From positions 142,308,464-142,372,463 of the forward strand of contig NC_080541.1 in the NCBI RefSeq assembly GCF_028640845.1: 64,000 nucleotides of DNA, read 5' to 3'. Source of the stretch: Ahaetulla prasina (lineage: Eukaryota > Chordata > Lepidosauria > Squamata > Colubridae). The notes below the pieces were generated by a model, which was not told the DNA's origin, ran no database searches, and saw nothing but the letters and a program-made list of their open reading frames with translations. Both the position numbers and the translations under genes were made by a program. The first letter of the stretch is position 1; the number at the start of each line of letters is the position of its first letter. This document shows positions 45,915 to 56,689 of this stretch, in pieces.

Positions 45915-46103
45915 CTGCACAGAAATATACATTAAAAACTAACATTAATATATTTTACTTCAAAATGCTAGTCCTGTATCTTTCTTTATGTTATAACAAA
46001 CAAAGCACTTAAAATGAGGTTTATGACAATGTATTTTAAAATTTTGAATATAAATATATATACAGTAAGAGTTCACAGGGTTGTAAAAAGGGATATATAT
46101 ATA

Positions 46104-46104
<1 letters not shown>

Positions 46105-46149
<45 letters not shown>
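46105..46149. repeat. (CA)n microsatellite
   Basis: About 22 CA units, longer than the copy in unit 1. Confidence 0.95.
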
Positions 46150-46949
46150 ATAAAATAAATTTTAAATAAATCCCCTTCTTCCTGCTAGAGATCTAATTTG
46201 TGTCTTTTGTTTCCCAGGGAAGCAACTTCTGAAGGTAGCCTCTGCCAATAGATATGCCTTTGGCTTTCCTTCTGGCAGGTTCTGGTCCCTCACTTTGGAA
46301 TCCTGCCAAGGAATCTTTCCCCTTCTAGTCTGTCGGTGCCTCTGCCAGCAAAAACAGAGCCCCGTTTTGGCTGGCAGAGGGTTGCAGGAGGCCATTGCAG
46401 CCGAAAACGGAGCTTGCAAGGGCTGCATGCGGCCATCTCGAGCTCTGTTTTCCCTAGCAGAGGGTTGCAGGAGGCCATCCCACCTGAACCCGGAGCTCTG
46501 GAGGCCATTTTTACTGGCAGAGCTCTCGGGCCACCACAGGCGTCTCCGGCACAAGTGATGTGGAGCTGGCCATGCCCACCCTAACCACACCCACTCTACC
46601 ACCCCCCCGAATCAAACACAACCCTGATGCAACCCTCAATGAAATCGAGTTTGACACCCCTGCTTTAGGGTAAACTCCTGCTCCTTATTAGTCAGGCTTG
46701 GTTGTTTTCACGAAGCCTGTGACCAAAACTAAGCTTTCCAAACCAGGCTTGCATTTTCTACCTGAGGATTTTCTTCTCTCCCCTCCTGGACTGTTTAGGC
46801 ATTGGATTCAATATCCGGCCTGCGTCCACAGCAGTTACATAACCTCCCTGCTTTGACTTGATCTACGTATAGGATTTCTCTGCTTATCTCTGGCTATTGT
46901 CACATATTGCCATAATTAGATATGTACTGCATTTAAACAATAGTTTTAC

Positions 46950-46985
46950 CTGTCCGTACTGGCTGCCGCCGCCGTATGATCCACT
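46950..46985 (-). CDS. Micro-exon, 12 codons, SGSYGGGSQYGQ
   Basis: 36-nt exon, acceptor TTTTCTGTACAG, donor CAG|GTAAAA. Gly-rich core variant with GC-richer codons (GGCGGCGGCAGC). Confidence 0.92.
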
Positions 46986-47336
46986 CTGTACAGAAAATGT
47001 TTTTAAATTACAACTTTTATTTTATGACAGTCAATATTCGAAAGAGAATTTACAACAAAATTACTTGAAAAATTTGCACACACAGACGCGCGAGCGCACA
47101 CACACACATATATATTTATTCATTACAGCTATGATTTGGAAGAGACATTTCAGATCTCTAACAGAGCTCTTTTCTGCTATTCATTAAATCAGGCCCTTAT
47201 TTTTCTGTGCAAGCCTCAAAGAAACTCTCCTTGCATCAAGTATCACCCTAATTTTAATGAATCCCTTGAAGAAAGAGCAAAACATTTCTGAAGCATTTTA
47301 GAACTATGTACAGCGCTAATATCCTTATCTAATAAT

Positions 47337-47520
47337 AATAATAACAACAGAGTTGGAAGGGACCTTGGAGGCCTTCTAGTCCAACCCCCTGCCCAGGCAG
47401 GAAACCCTACATCATCTCAGACAGATGGTTATCCAACATTTTCTTAAAAATTTCCAGTGTTGGAGCATTCACAACTTCTGCAGGCAAGTTGTTCCACTTA
47501 TTAATTGTTGGAATCTGTTG
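47337..47520 (-). mobile_element. CR1 LINE 3' end
   Basis: ACAACAGAGTTGGAAGGGACC, CTAGTCCAACCCCCTGCCCA and CAGATGGTTATCCAACATTT are the complement of the CR1 3' region. The AATAATAATAATAACA run on the left is its microsatellite tail. Confidence 0.85.
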
Positions 47521-47588
47521 GATTCTGTTATATATTACTGAGGCCTACACTGTATTGAATACATTAGTAACAGCCAAAAGTTTTTAAG

Positions 47589-47624
47589 CTGTCTGCATTA
47601 GCTGCTGACGCAATATGATCCACT
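47589..47624 (-). pseudogene. Decayed micro-exon (stop, donor lost)
   Basis: 36 nt reading SGSYCVSS-stop-CRQ on the minus strand, with AAAG acceptor. The donor has changed from CAG|GTAAAA to CAG|CTTAAA. Aligned codon by codon with SGSYGSSSQYGQ, the Q codon CAA has become TAA. Confidence 0.85.
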
Positions 47625-47810
47625 CTTTAAAGAAATTATTGATTTGTTTGCTTGTTAGTTACATACAGTATATTTATAGACTACCTACCTACCGATAATT
47701 CCCAAGAAACTGAGTGATTTAAACATTACGAGAGAATTATCTCCAATATAAATACATAGATTTATATGTATATATTTTCTATTATGCAGAATAAGTGAGT
47801 GGCTGAGAGT

Positions 47811-47811
<1 letters not shown>

Positions 47812-47852
<41 letters not shown>
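47812..47852. repeat. (GT)n microsatellite
   Basis: About 20 GT units. Confidence 0.95.
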
Positions 47853-47856
<4 letters not shown>

Positions 47857-48412
47857 CCAAGGCCTGAAGGAGGTACTTGAGAAGATGTGGAAAATAATAA
47901 GTTCCTATACAGAATCCTCAAACACCCAGGCCTCTGGTAGAGGACCCGAGATTAAGGAAGACACAGACCATCCATAGGAGTGAGAAAGGAATGTATTTTT
48001 TCTGAAATGAAATTATAATCACCCTAAATTAAGGCTCTATGAAACTACTCTGTAATATCTTGGAGATACTGATGGGGGGTGGGGATGGGAGTAGATTTAG
48101 GATAGACAGATAGCTATGTTCAGATCCATATAAAGAAGAATGATTTTCCGTAACCCAAGAAATTATGGATCATGATGGTTATAAGCCACAGCTACCTTGA
48201 TTTCATTTAACTACAAAGGAAGTCCTGACAGTAAGATCTATAATACAATTGTTTGGTGTGCCTAGAAGAGATTGTGAGAATTCAATCTCTAGAGGTTTTT
48301 GAGATTCCTACGTCTCAGTTTTTCTGCACCTTGCAAAGAATAGGATTTAGATTGTTCTAGATTCCAACGCCACAATTCTAGCTTTCTTTTGTGATATTAA
48401 GGCATATAACAG

Positions 48413-48560
48413 AATAACAGAGTTGGAAGGGACCTTGGAGGTCTTCTAGTCCAACCTCCTGCTCAAGCAGGAAACTCCATGCCATTTCAGACAAATGGCT
48501 GTCCAATCTCTTCTTAAAAACCTCCAGTGTTACACCACCCACAACTTCTGGAGGCAACTG
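48413..48560 (-). mobile_element. CR1 LINE 3' fragment
   Basis: AACAGAGTTGGAAGGGACCT, AGGTCTTCTAGTCCAACCTC and ATGGCTGTCCAATCTCTTCT, complement of a CR1 3' region. Confidence 0.85.
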
Positions 48561-48565
48561 TGATA

Positions 48566-48830
48566 GAAGGGCCTCTGTGGCTCAGACTGGTAAGACAGTC
48601 TGTTATTAACAGCAGCTGCTTGCAATTACTGCAGGTTCAAGTCCCACCAGGCCCAAGGTTGACTCCACCTTCCATCCTTTATAAGGTAGGTAAAATGAGG
48701 ACCCAGATTGTTGGGGGGGCAATAAGTTGACTTTGTATATAATATACAAATGGATGAAGACTACTGCTTAACACTGTGTAAGCCGCCCTGAGTCTTCGGA
48801 GAAGGGCGGGATATAAATTCAAATAAAAAA
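48566..48830 (+). repeat. tRNA-derived SINE with LINE-type tail
   Basis: Head GGGCCTCTGTGGCTCAGACT with B-box-like GGTTCAAGTCCC. Body AGGTTGACTCCACCTTCCAT. Tail GTAAGCCGCCCTGAGTCTTC followed by GGGATATAAATTCAAATAAA. Reverse copy at 62,869. Confidence 0.75.
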
Positions 48831-48920
48831 AAAACCTCATTCCACTGATTAATTATTTTAACATATACACACATTGTTCTAATATGTTACATATATTTTT
48901 TATTTCCAAAGTATGTTTAC

Positions 48921-48965
48921 CTGTCCATATTGGCTGCTGCCGCCATAGGATCCACTCTGACCGTA
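48921..48965 (-). CDS. Micro-exon, 15 codons, YGQSGSYGGSSQYGQ
   Basis: 45-nt exon, acceptor TTTTCTGCACAG, donor CAG|GTAAAC. Confidence 0.92.
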
Positions 48966-49193
48966 CTGTGCAGAAAATAATCAAAAATTATTCAAGGATG
49001 ATCTTAAATATAATTGTACAAAGCTGCTATACCCTCTTTCTGTCTTCCTTCTATAGTAAAAAGTATTCACTCCCTGCGTATATCCGTAAGATCCATACAA
49101 AGTTCTAATATTAATGAGAACTTAAAAAAGTGCATTTTCCCCCCTTAGAAATGTATAATTATATATAATACCTACACCAAACAAGATTTTTAC

Positions 49194-49244
49194 CTGTCCA
49201 TATTGGCTGCTGCTGCCGCCACCATAGGATCCACTTGATACCCC
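49194..49244 (-). CDS. Micro-exon, 17 codons, GVSSGSYGGGSSSQYGQ
   Basis: 51-nt exon, acceptor TTTCTGTACAG, donor CAG|GTAAAA. Expanded GGGSSS core. Confidence 0.92.
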
Positions 49245-49437
49245 CTGTACAGAAATTGTATGAAGTTAATATGTGCAGTTAATTTTTTTCTTGAATAAAT
49301 GCATCAATACCTACATATGTCATCTGTGCTTTGTAAAGAGCCCTATCATTTGTGTATAGAACCTGTTAACAGTAGAGGGCAATATTGGCTATGATTTGAG
49401 ATTCCTCAAAGGAAAATGATTAAAAGTACAATTGCCA

Positions 49438-49496
49438 GAATAGAATAGAATAGAATAGAATAGAATAGAATAGAATAGAATAGAATAGAATAGAAT
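49438..49496. repeat. (AGAAT)n microsatellite
   Basis: About 11 pentamer units of TAGAA. Confidence 0.95.
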
Positions 49497-49682
49497 TCTT
49501 GATGGGCCAAGTGTGATTGGACACATAAGGAATTTACCCCACTTATATACCTATTTTCACACAGAAATTATTTAACTATGAACTGCCTAGAACATCCCAA
49601 CTATGGATAGAATATGTATGATTCCCATTGGTATCTTCTTCCTATCAAATTGTACAATTACAGGGAGGAAAAATATATTTAC

Positions 49683-49724
49683 CTTTGGACAGTTGCTACT
49701 GCTGATTATTTTACCAAGAGTGCT
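49683..49724 (-). CDS. Micro-exon, 14 codons, STLGKIISSSNCPK
   Basis: 42-nt exon, acceptor TTCCCTTACAG, donor AAG|GTAAAT. One Cys in an SNCPK context. No Tyr. Related in position and Cys placement to the NPC exons upstream. Confidence 0.8.
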
Positions 49725-50484
49725 CTGTAAGGGAAACACATGTTCAAATGTAATGAAAATGTACTCTTTTTTGGTTTTGCCTATTTTTCATTAAGAACTA
49801 TAAGTCTTTCCTTTCCAAGACAGACAAAAATCAGACAACCTAGATTAATGGACAGAAGTATTCCCTCAACAACATAATGGGAGTAATTTGCTATATTTTT
49901 CCGTGATGCTTTTCACTGTAGTTTTCACTAGCGGTGAAAGTGACCTTGGTAGTTTCCCATTGACGTATGAGTCAGCTTCATCCTGCTCAGGTTGCATATT
50001 TAAGTTTTATCTTTCTTCCTTGTTAAAATGGAGACTTTTCAATCATTGCAAAATAAACTACACCTTTGTAATCTGATTCAGTGTACTTTCTAGATCTATC
50101 CTTCCACCTACAACATACAGTGAAAGCTTTCAATAAATACAATAAATAAAAATATTGTAACATATTGCAAATAATACATTTCCTTAGTGACTTAGAGTTT
50201 CCAATATCTGATGCACAGTTATTCTAAGGTGGCTGAGAATTAGTTTAAAATAGCATAACATAACTGAGAATGCACAGAAGGAAAATAATAGAAAGTCTCC
50301 TTTGACTGAAGCTGTGTTTTATTTAAAGCAAACAGTGAATTATTATGCTATTACTTAACATTCCACATAAGGGGCAATGTTATGACATTTGCCACTTCAA
50401 ACCGCCATTGGGAAAGATTGTCAGATTAACCTAAGTGCCATTTAAATCAAGATTAGAAAAAGTGGTTTAGAAAAAGGGACCTAC

Positions 50485-50526
50485 CCCATCACAAGGATTT
50501 CTATTCCCCTGAGAATACGAACCACC
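50485..50526 (-). CDS. Micro-exon, 14 codons, GGSYSQGNRNPCDG
   Basis: 42-nt exon, acceptor CCTTACTACAG, donor GGG|GTAGGT. Combines a GGSY module start with an NPC motif. Confidence 0.82.
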
Positions 50527-51026
50527 CTGTAGTAAGGCAAAAAGAAACAAAGTCATATAGCTATTTCTTTTTAAGAGAATATAGTATTTCAATCACTGCT
50601 ATATAGTATATTGATCACATAGTGCTTCCATTGTGAGTCAGCATCCCAGCCTTCAAGTGGCATGAACAAGCTTGAGATGGCTACAAATTGCTGGAAAAAT
50701 AATGCTCTGTGCCCTGTGCCCTGTAGGTAAAGTGGCATCCATCTCCTTTTGGTGCCTTCACCCCTCTTACAGTAAAGAAATGCAACTGAAGACAAAGTTC
50801 ATTTTGTTGTTCCGCCAGTTATCCTGGTTTAAGCTGGATAGTCCGGGTTATGGAATGTGGGAGAGTATGTAAAAGTGCTCTATAGGATTAATTGCTCTCA
50901 TTATGTGATACTGCTAAGCTGCTCCAAATGCCAAATCTTGGAACTCCACACATATCTCTTGCAGAACAATAAATTAATCTCTTGCCAAAGGATTTTGAAA
51001 TTAGGCTGAGAACCTATGGCATACAG

Positions 51027-51515
51027 CAGGGGTAGTCAACCTTTTTATACCTACCGCCCACTTTTGTATCTCTGTTAATAGTAAAATTTTCTAACCACCC
51101 ACCGGTTCCACAGTAATGTGCCATGTATCGTGGATTGGGTTGGGGGGGGGCGCCGGCTACCAGCTCTGATTGTCTGTTACAGCTGGGTGGTGTGGGGGGA
51201 GATGCGCGAGCTATTCTGGGGCGAGGCCCTTTTGTTTGCGGTTGCACTATAGTGCCATTTAGTTTCACTTATGTAACATGAACAACTTATGCGCGGGCAA
51301 TACAAATAGTATATTTTCAGAAATTTAAATTGTCACGGGGAATTTTATGAAAACCTAATGAAAATGTTTTTAAATAATGCTATGAATTTTTTTTAAAAAT
51401 GTCGATTAAATTAAAAAAAATGAAAGTGCTTCAGTATCGGACAAAACCCCTACCACCCACCATGAAAGCTGGAACGCCCACTAGTGGGCGGTAGGGACCA
51501 GGTTGACTACCACTG
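51027..51515. mobile_element. hAT-like MITE (CAGGGGTAGTCAACCT ends)
   Basis: Inverted ends CAGGGGTAGTCAACCT and AGGTTGACTACCACTG. Subterminal ACCGCCCACT/AGTGGGCGGT also pair. Flanks GCATACAG and GTATAGAG match at 6 of 8. Confidence 0.75.
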
Positions 51516-52116
51516 GTATAGAGCTTGCTCCCAATGGAGGTAACAAATTGGAGTATGTGCTAGATTTCCAAGGGGAAAGTGTGGGATGCCCTAATTTGTT
51601 CCCATGCTCATATAGATCGAAAGTGGTAGCTATGAAGATCTGGAGCTGCCAAAGCTCTTAATTTAAGTCAGGTTGTTGGGAAAAAGAAATTTAAAAAAAG
51701 AATACTTATTTGCTTATTTATTTGTTTACTTTGTTGACAAAAGCAATAGAAAGTAAACCTACCCTTCATATAAAGGAATAACATTCATTCATTCATTCAA
51801 TCAATCAATCAATGCAAACTGAACCTTTGTAAAATGGCCCATCTTTTTAAGCAAGAGTGGAACAGGCTAAAATGATGGAATATTAAAAATAAGTCAACCT
51901 GGTTATTTCCAAAGATTGTTGTGATAAGCCATCCAAAAAGATGAATACTTTTTAATATTATATTATGATTGGTCACACAGTCAGATGTTTAGACTGGATT
52001 TGGGGGTTTTATCTACCTAACTGAGTTAGGTAGATAAGGACCTGGGATAAGCAGAAGTAGATTGTTTGATGGTGTTAAAGTGGTGGTAAAGTTAAAATCA
52101 TTGCAGGCTGTAAACT
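51516..52116. other. Intron without recognisable features
   Basis: No exon-like block seen. Only a short CATTCATTCATTCAAT run near 51,783. Confidence 0.45.
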
Positions 52117-52251
52117 AGGGGTGTCAAACTTGCGTCATCGTGGCGTCATCACGTGACGTATTGGGACTTTTTCCCCCTTCACTAAACTGGATGTGGGCAT
52201 GGCCAGTGCATGACGCATCTGGCCCACAAGCCGTGAGTTTGACAACCCTGC
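52117..52251. mobile_element. hAT MITE with 8-bp target duplication TGTAAACT
   Basis: AGGGGTGTCAAACTTG...GTGAGTTTGACAACCCTGC flanked by TGTAAACT at 52,109-52,116 and 52,252-52,259. Confidence 0.82.
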
Positions 52252-52483
52252 TGTAAACTGTTCCAAGTAAAGTTGCCTTTTGCAATTGATTGAACGTGAT
52301 TTTGTCAATGCTGATGGTATTCACCAAGTGCTCCAGATGTTTTGAGATTGACCCAAGATGCCTTTTATTATCTTTACTTTTGTTTGCCACAGTTGTTCTA
52401 ATTATTATTATTCAAAAAGTATAGCGAACCAAGCAGCAGCTTTTGCATTTTTGGAAACAGATTCACTGAAAGATGGATTTTAC

Positions 52484-52516
52484 CTGGGAACCATAACCTT
52501 GCTGGGATGAAGCACT
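52484..52516 (-). CDS. Micro-exon, 11 codons, SASSQQGYGSQ
   Basis: 33-nt exon, acceptor TTTCTTTGCAG, donor CAG|GTAAAA. SSQQGYGSQ module type, paired with 52,610 across a 93-nt intron. Confidence 0.88.
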
Positions 52517-52609
52517 CTGCAAAGAAACAATAAGTTTTTTGGTAAATTGGCCCTTCAAAATACAAAATTCTTAGTAGAAATAAAACAAGACAAAATGTTC
52601 TATCCTTAC

Positions 52610-52648
52610 TTGGCTACTTCCAAAACCTTGCTGAGATGATGATCCAGC
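52610..52648 (-). CDS. Micro-exon, 13 codons, AGSSSQQGFGSSQ
   Basis: 39-nt exon, acceptor TTCTCCCATAG, donor CAA|GTAAGG. Sister of the exon at 52,484 with Phe replacing Tyr. Confidence 0.88.
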
Positions 52649-53703
52649 CTATGGGAGAAATGATGAGTGAAAACATTATAAATATGGATCTTATATGAGT
52701 ACCAAGGATTATACAATATGTCTTTTTAATGAAGATGTGCCTATGGTTTTGGCAGCAGGTCTTAAAACAGAATTAAATTCAGCCAACTTTGGATGGACTG
52801 CTTTTTTGTTAACACCATAAGAAAAGGATGAGTAATTTTGGATTCTTTGTCCAAAATATTCAAAATAGCAGAGGAAACCCTAAATGAATTTAATTTCTTC
52901 CACTTGAACAAGACAGTTATGTTATAATATTCAAGCAGAGCATGATTGTTATCTAATTTGATGACTTATCCCGCCAAATAATTTTTACACTGTTAATTTC
53001 TTAAGTTCTTGTTTTATGTTTTATGTATAATGTAAACTGAACATGGCATTTAATTTCGTTGTACAAGGTGCAATGACAATAAAGTAAACTATTAACTATT
53101 AACTATTTTAAAGAACTTACTTCTTCATAGTGCAAAAACATGCTTTCTCATTTAAGTGACCTGCATTAAATAAATGTATCTTCCTCTTTCCTGACTGCAT
53201 TTTGAAAAACTAGACTGATGGCTTAGCTGCTAATGTATGACCAATGACTCCCAAGTTCTCTTTGTGAGCATCGCCTGCCATATTGCCTGAACACGAAGCT
53301 GTGGCTTCTCCCAGTCCAAAGTGAGGTATATTTAAACAAAGCAAATGTTGTTTCAAATTTGCTGGAATTGTCCTGCAGACAGGATAATTCCAATGGATGT
53401 TTTTGTGTAAATGATAAACTAAGGTTGCTGTTTTGTCCAGATCTGTCCTATGCAAAAATGACTATGCAACATTACAACCTAAAATGCTAGACTGGGGAAA
53501 ATAACCTTTGGAGTACATAGAAACTTTATTCCAAAATTTATATTACATCAATCCTTTATTAGGATTTTGAAATTTTCCTTATGGTCCCAAAGGATATCTT
53601 TGCTTTTTCTAGTCTTAGGTTATTGATTGAACATAAATTAACTATATAGGTTTAGCTGTCCACATACAGCTGACTGGGGCACTATTACAATGAAACTGTA
53701 TCC
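52649..53703. other. Intron without recognisable features
   Basis: AT-rich. A TTAACTATT-type direct repeat near 53,090 and nothing gene-like. Confidence 0.45.
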
Positions 53704-53711
53704 ATGTAGAT

Positions 53712-54050
53712 CAGGAGTGTCAAACTCAAGGCCTGCGGGCCAGATCCAGCTTGCGGGGTGTTTAGTTTTGGCCCGCAGGGCCACCCTGGAAACAGCGAAG
53801 GACCGGCCCATAGTGCCTCTGCCAGGAAAAATGGAGTTCAGGAGGGCCAGGTGCGAGCTCCGTTTTCAGTTGCGACGGCTTCCTGCAGCCCTCCTGAGCT
53901 CTGTTTTTGCTGGCAGAGACTTGAGCCACCATAGGTGCCCCCCCGCACAAGTGATGTAAAGCTGGCCACGCCCACCCTAGCCTCACACACACCCCAAGGT
54001 CAAACACATCCCTGATGCAGTCCTCAATGAAATTGAGTTTGATACTCCTG
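53712..54050. mobile_element. hAT MITE with 8-bp target duplication ATGTAGAT
   Basis: CAGGAGTGTCAAACTCAAGG...AAATTGAGTTTGATACTCCTG, flanked by ATGTAGAT at 53,704-53,711 and 54,051-54,058. Confidence 0.9.
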
Positions 54051-54435
54051 ATGTAGATGATATATATCTTCTTCAGAGCATCCAAAGGTTTTGAAACTTA
54101 TTTATTGTGGAACAGGTCCAAAGAGTGTTTCTGCTGAAGTTATTTTTTTAATTGTGCAATCATTCTTGTTTTATTCATAAAGCTTTACATATCAGATGTT
54201 GCTGTTTTCTGCTGGAATTTTCCCATGTTTTCCCCTCTCCCAAGAGTTTCTCTTTGCCTTTTTTTCCTTACATTTCTACATTTCTATTCAGTAGGAACAA
54301 TACACCTTCTGACTATATTAAAAGCCAATGCTCTGAAAGCAATTGAAGTGTTTTGAATGTAAGAGACCCTTTACAAGTTTTCTAATCCATTTAACCATCC
54401 ATGACATTACATAGGAAAGAACAATTTTAAGGGAA

Positions 54436-54664
54436 AATATAATATAATAATAATATAATATAATATAATATAATATAATATAATATAATATAATATAATA
54501 TAATATAATAATATAATATAATATAATATAATAATATAATATAATATAATATAATATAATATAATATAATATAATATATAATATAATATAATATAATATA
54601 ATATAATATAATATAATATAATATAATATAATATAATATAATATAATATAATTAATATAATATA
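54436..54664. repeat. (TAATA)n satellite-like run at a CR1 tail
   Basis: About 45 AATAT pentamer units with occasional interruptions. It directly abuts the 3' end of the CR1 element that begins at 54,665. Confidence 0.93.
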
Positions 54665-55170
54665 ACAACAGAGTTAGAAGGGACCTTGGAGGCCTTCTAG
54701 TCCAACCCCCTGCCCAGGCAGGAAACCCTACACCATCTCAGTCAGATGGTTATCCAACATTTCCTTAAAAATTTCCATTCTGCATTCACAACTTCTGCAG
54801 GCAAGTCGTTCCACTTATTAATTGTTCTAACTATCAGGAAATTTCTCCTTAGTTCTAAGTTGCTTCTTTCCTTGATCAGTTTCCACCCATTGCTTCTTGT
54901 TCTACCCTCAGGTGCTTTGGAGAACAGCCCGACTCCCTCTTCTTTGTGGCAACCCCTGAGATATTGGAACACTGCTATCATGTCTCCCCTAGTCCTTCTT
55001 TTTACTAAACTAGACATACCCAGTTCCTGCAATCGTTCTTCATATGTTTTAGCCTCCAGTCCCCTAATCATCTTTGTTGCTCTTCTCTGCACTCTTTCTA
55101 GAGTCTCAACATCTTTTTTACATCCTGATGACCAAAACTGGATGCAATAATCCAAGTGTGGCCTTACCAA
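54665..55170 (-). mobile_element. CR1 LINE, 3' part of ORF2 and tail
   Basis: The 142-codon minus-strand frame has RPHLDYCIQFWSSGCKKD, LERVQRRATKMIRGLE, RRNFLIVRTINKWNDLP and AEVVNAEW, the typical CR1 ORF2 C-terminus. The CR1 3' region ending ACAACAGAGTTAGAAGGGAC follows. 5'-truncated. The frame is intact in this part, so the copy is relatively young. Confidence 0.9.
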
Positions 55171-55833
55171 GGCATTATAAAATCATGTCAAGCAAGAAAT
55201 AGTTTTGGAGAGAGTAAAGACAAATAAGGGAACACAATGGCAATCTCCAGCCAGAGCCCATTTCTTTTTACTTAATTTATTTTGTTGCATAATTTCACAT
55301 AATAATAAAAAAAAATCCAATCAACACAGTTCTCAAATGTTAGAGTATAGAATTTTACATAAGCCTAGAATGTGGCCAATGCAGATTTGTTTAAGTTCAA
55401 AGGAAAATAGTTCCTTATTTTGTTTTTAGCAATTTTCCTTGCCAAAAAAAGAAAAAAAAAAGGAATGGCACAGCCTTTTTAATCAGTTAAAAGGTTGGGA
55501 AGATTTCGTCTAAAGCAATTTCTCAAGCACACATTAGCAATGCCACCTCCTGTTCAGTAATGGACTGGCGTTGCTTTTTGGATGTTTAAGCACTAGCTGT
55601 CATAATAATAATTATAGGGAAGAAAATCCAGTAGTTCAAAAGTCAACACCTGCTAAATCCATGTTCAGTTTGTCACTGGTTTCTCAAGGCAACAGAATTT
55701 GGCAATTAAGGAAATTAGAAGCACGTCTTCAATGAATATGGAGCAGGAATGGGCACTAGGTACCTTTCTGACATCAAAATATAACAATTATTTGAAGAAC
55801 CACAATTTCCCCTCAGTGATAAATAAATCTTAC

Positions 55834-55866
55834 CGGTTTACAAGGATTCTTGTCACGGGTATTTCC
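55834..55866 (-). CDS. Micro-exon, 11 codons, GNTRDKNPCKP
   Basis: 33-nt exon, acceptor TTTTTTCCGTAG, donor CCG|GTAAGA. NPC motif exon, basic/polar, no Tyr. Confidence 0.78.
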
Positions 55867-56279
55867 CTACGGAAAAAAAATTAAATAAACAGCTTGTAAA
55901 TTGACAGTATCAATTAATTAAAATATTAGTATTTGCACATTACAGCTTAATTTGAGAGAAAAAATGCCTCAACTGAAGAAAAGGCATTGCAATCATAATC
56001 AGAAATAGGAGTCCTTCAGCCAACAGATGGATTCATGACTCAAAATTGATTATACAACTTTCTGTTTGAATATGATGAATTTCCACACTTTACAATAATC
56101 AGAATGGATACAAGCAGACATTCATCAGATTATGGAAATAAACAGCTGGCTCATATGTAACTCTAAAGAATAGTTTACTATAGTGAAAACAAGCCACAGC
56201 AAATTTTCATATTCTCTTTTCTTCTAATGTGACTGAGCGGGGGAAAATGAAAACCTTGCTTCTGTTTCATAATTAATTG

Positions 56280-56391
56280 TTGCTTGTGATATAATTCCTT
56301 CCCTCCCTCTTTCTCTTTCTTCCTCTTTCTCTCTCCCTCCCTCCTTCCCTCCCTCTTTTTTCTTTCTCTCCCTCCTTCCATCCCTTCCATA
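56280..56391. repeat. Polypyrimidine CCCTCC/TTTCTCTT tract
   Basis: Over 110 nt almost entirely C/T on the plus strand. Capable of triplex (H-DNA) formation in principle. Confidence 0.85.
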
Positions 56392-56689
56392 ACAATACTG
56401 TTAGCTAATTATACATTAAAACAAGCTATTTTTTAATTAGTCAAACATAATTCAAAGAAAACATGTATACTTTTGCTGACCTTCTTGCAGCCATGTTGGA
56501 TGAATAGGACAACATAAGCAAACAACCATGGTTTAAGATTACCGTATATACTCGAGTATAAGCCGAGTTTTTCGGCACGTTTTTTGTGCTGAAAAACGCC
56601 CCCTCGGCTTATACTCGAGTCTACCCTTGCAGAGCCGACCCAGGGAGAGGGTTTTTTGCCCTCGGGAACAGCTGGGCCGGCAGGACGAG

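Larger units (their letters stand above)
44361..46949. repeat. ~1.3-kb tandem duplication within the gene
   Basis: Unit 1 about 44,361-45,626, unit 2 about 45,627-46,949. They share the exon, the TTTATT run, the second exon region, the (CA)n tract, the ATCTAATTTGTGTCTTTTG...TTTGACACCCCTGC block and the final GTACTGCATTTAAACAATAG. Divergence is very low apart from indels: one exon deleted in unit 1, and CA length changes. Confidence 0.92.

Noticed and set aside
43129..46151. Continuous minus-strand frames of 60-106 codons around the GSYG blocks
   Set aside because: They run through the AG and GT boundaries into AT-rich intron. Only the 36-45-nt cores are conserved between copies, so the cores are the exons.
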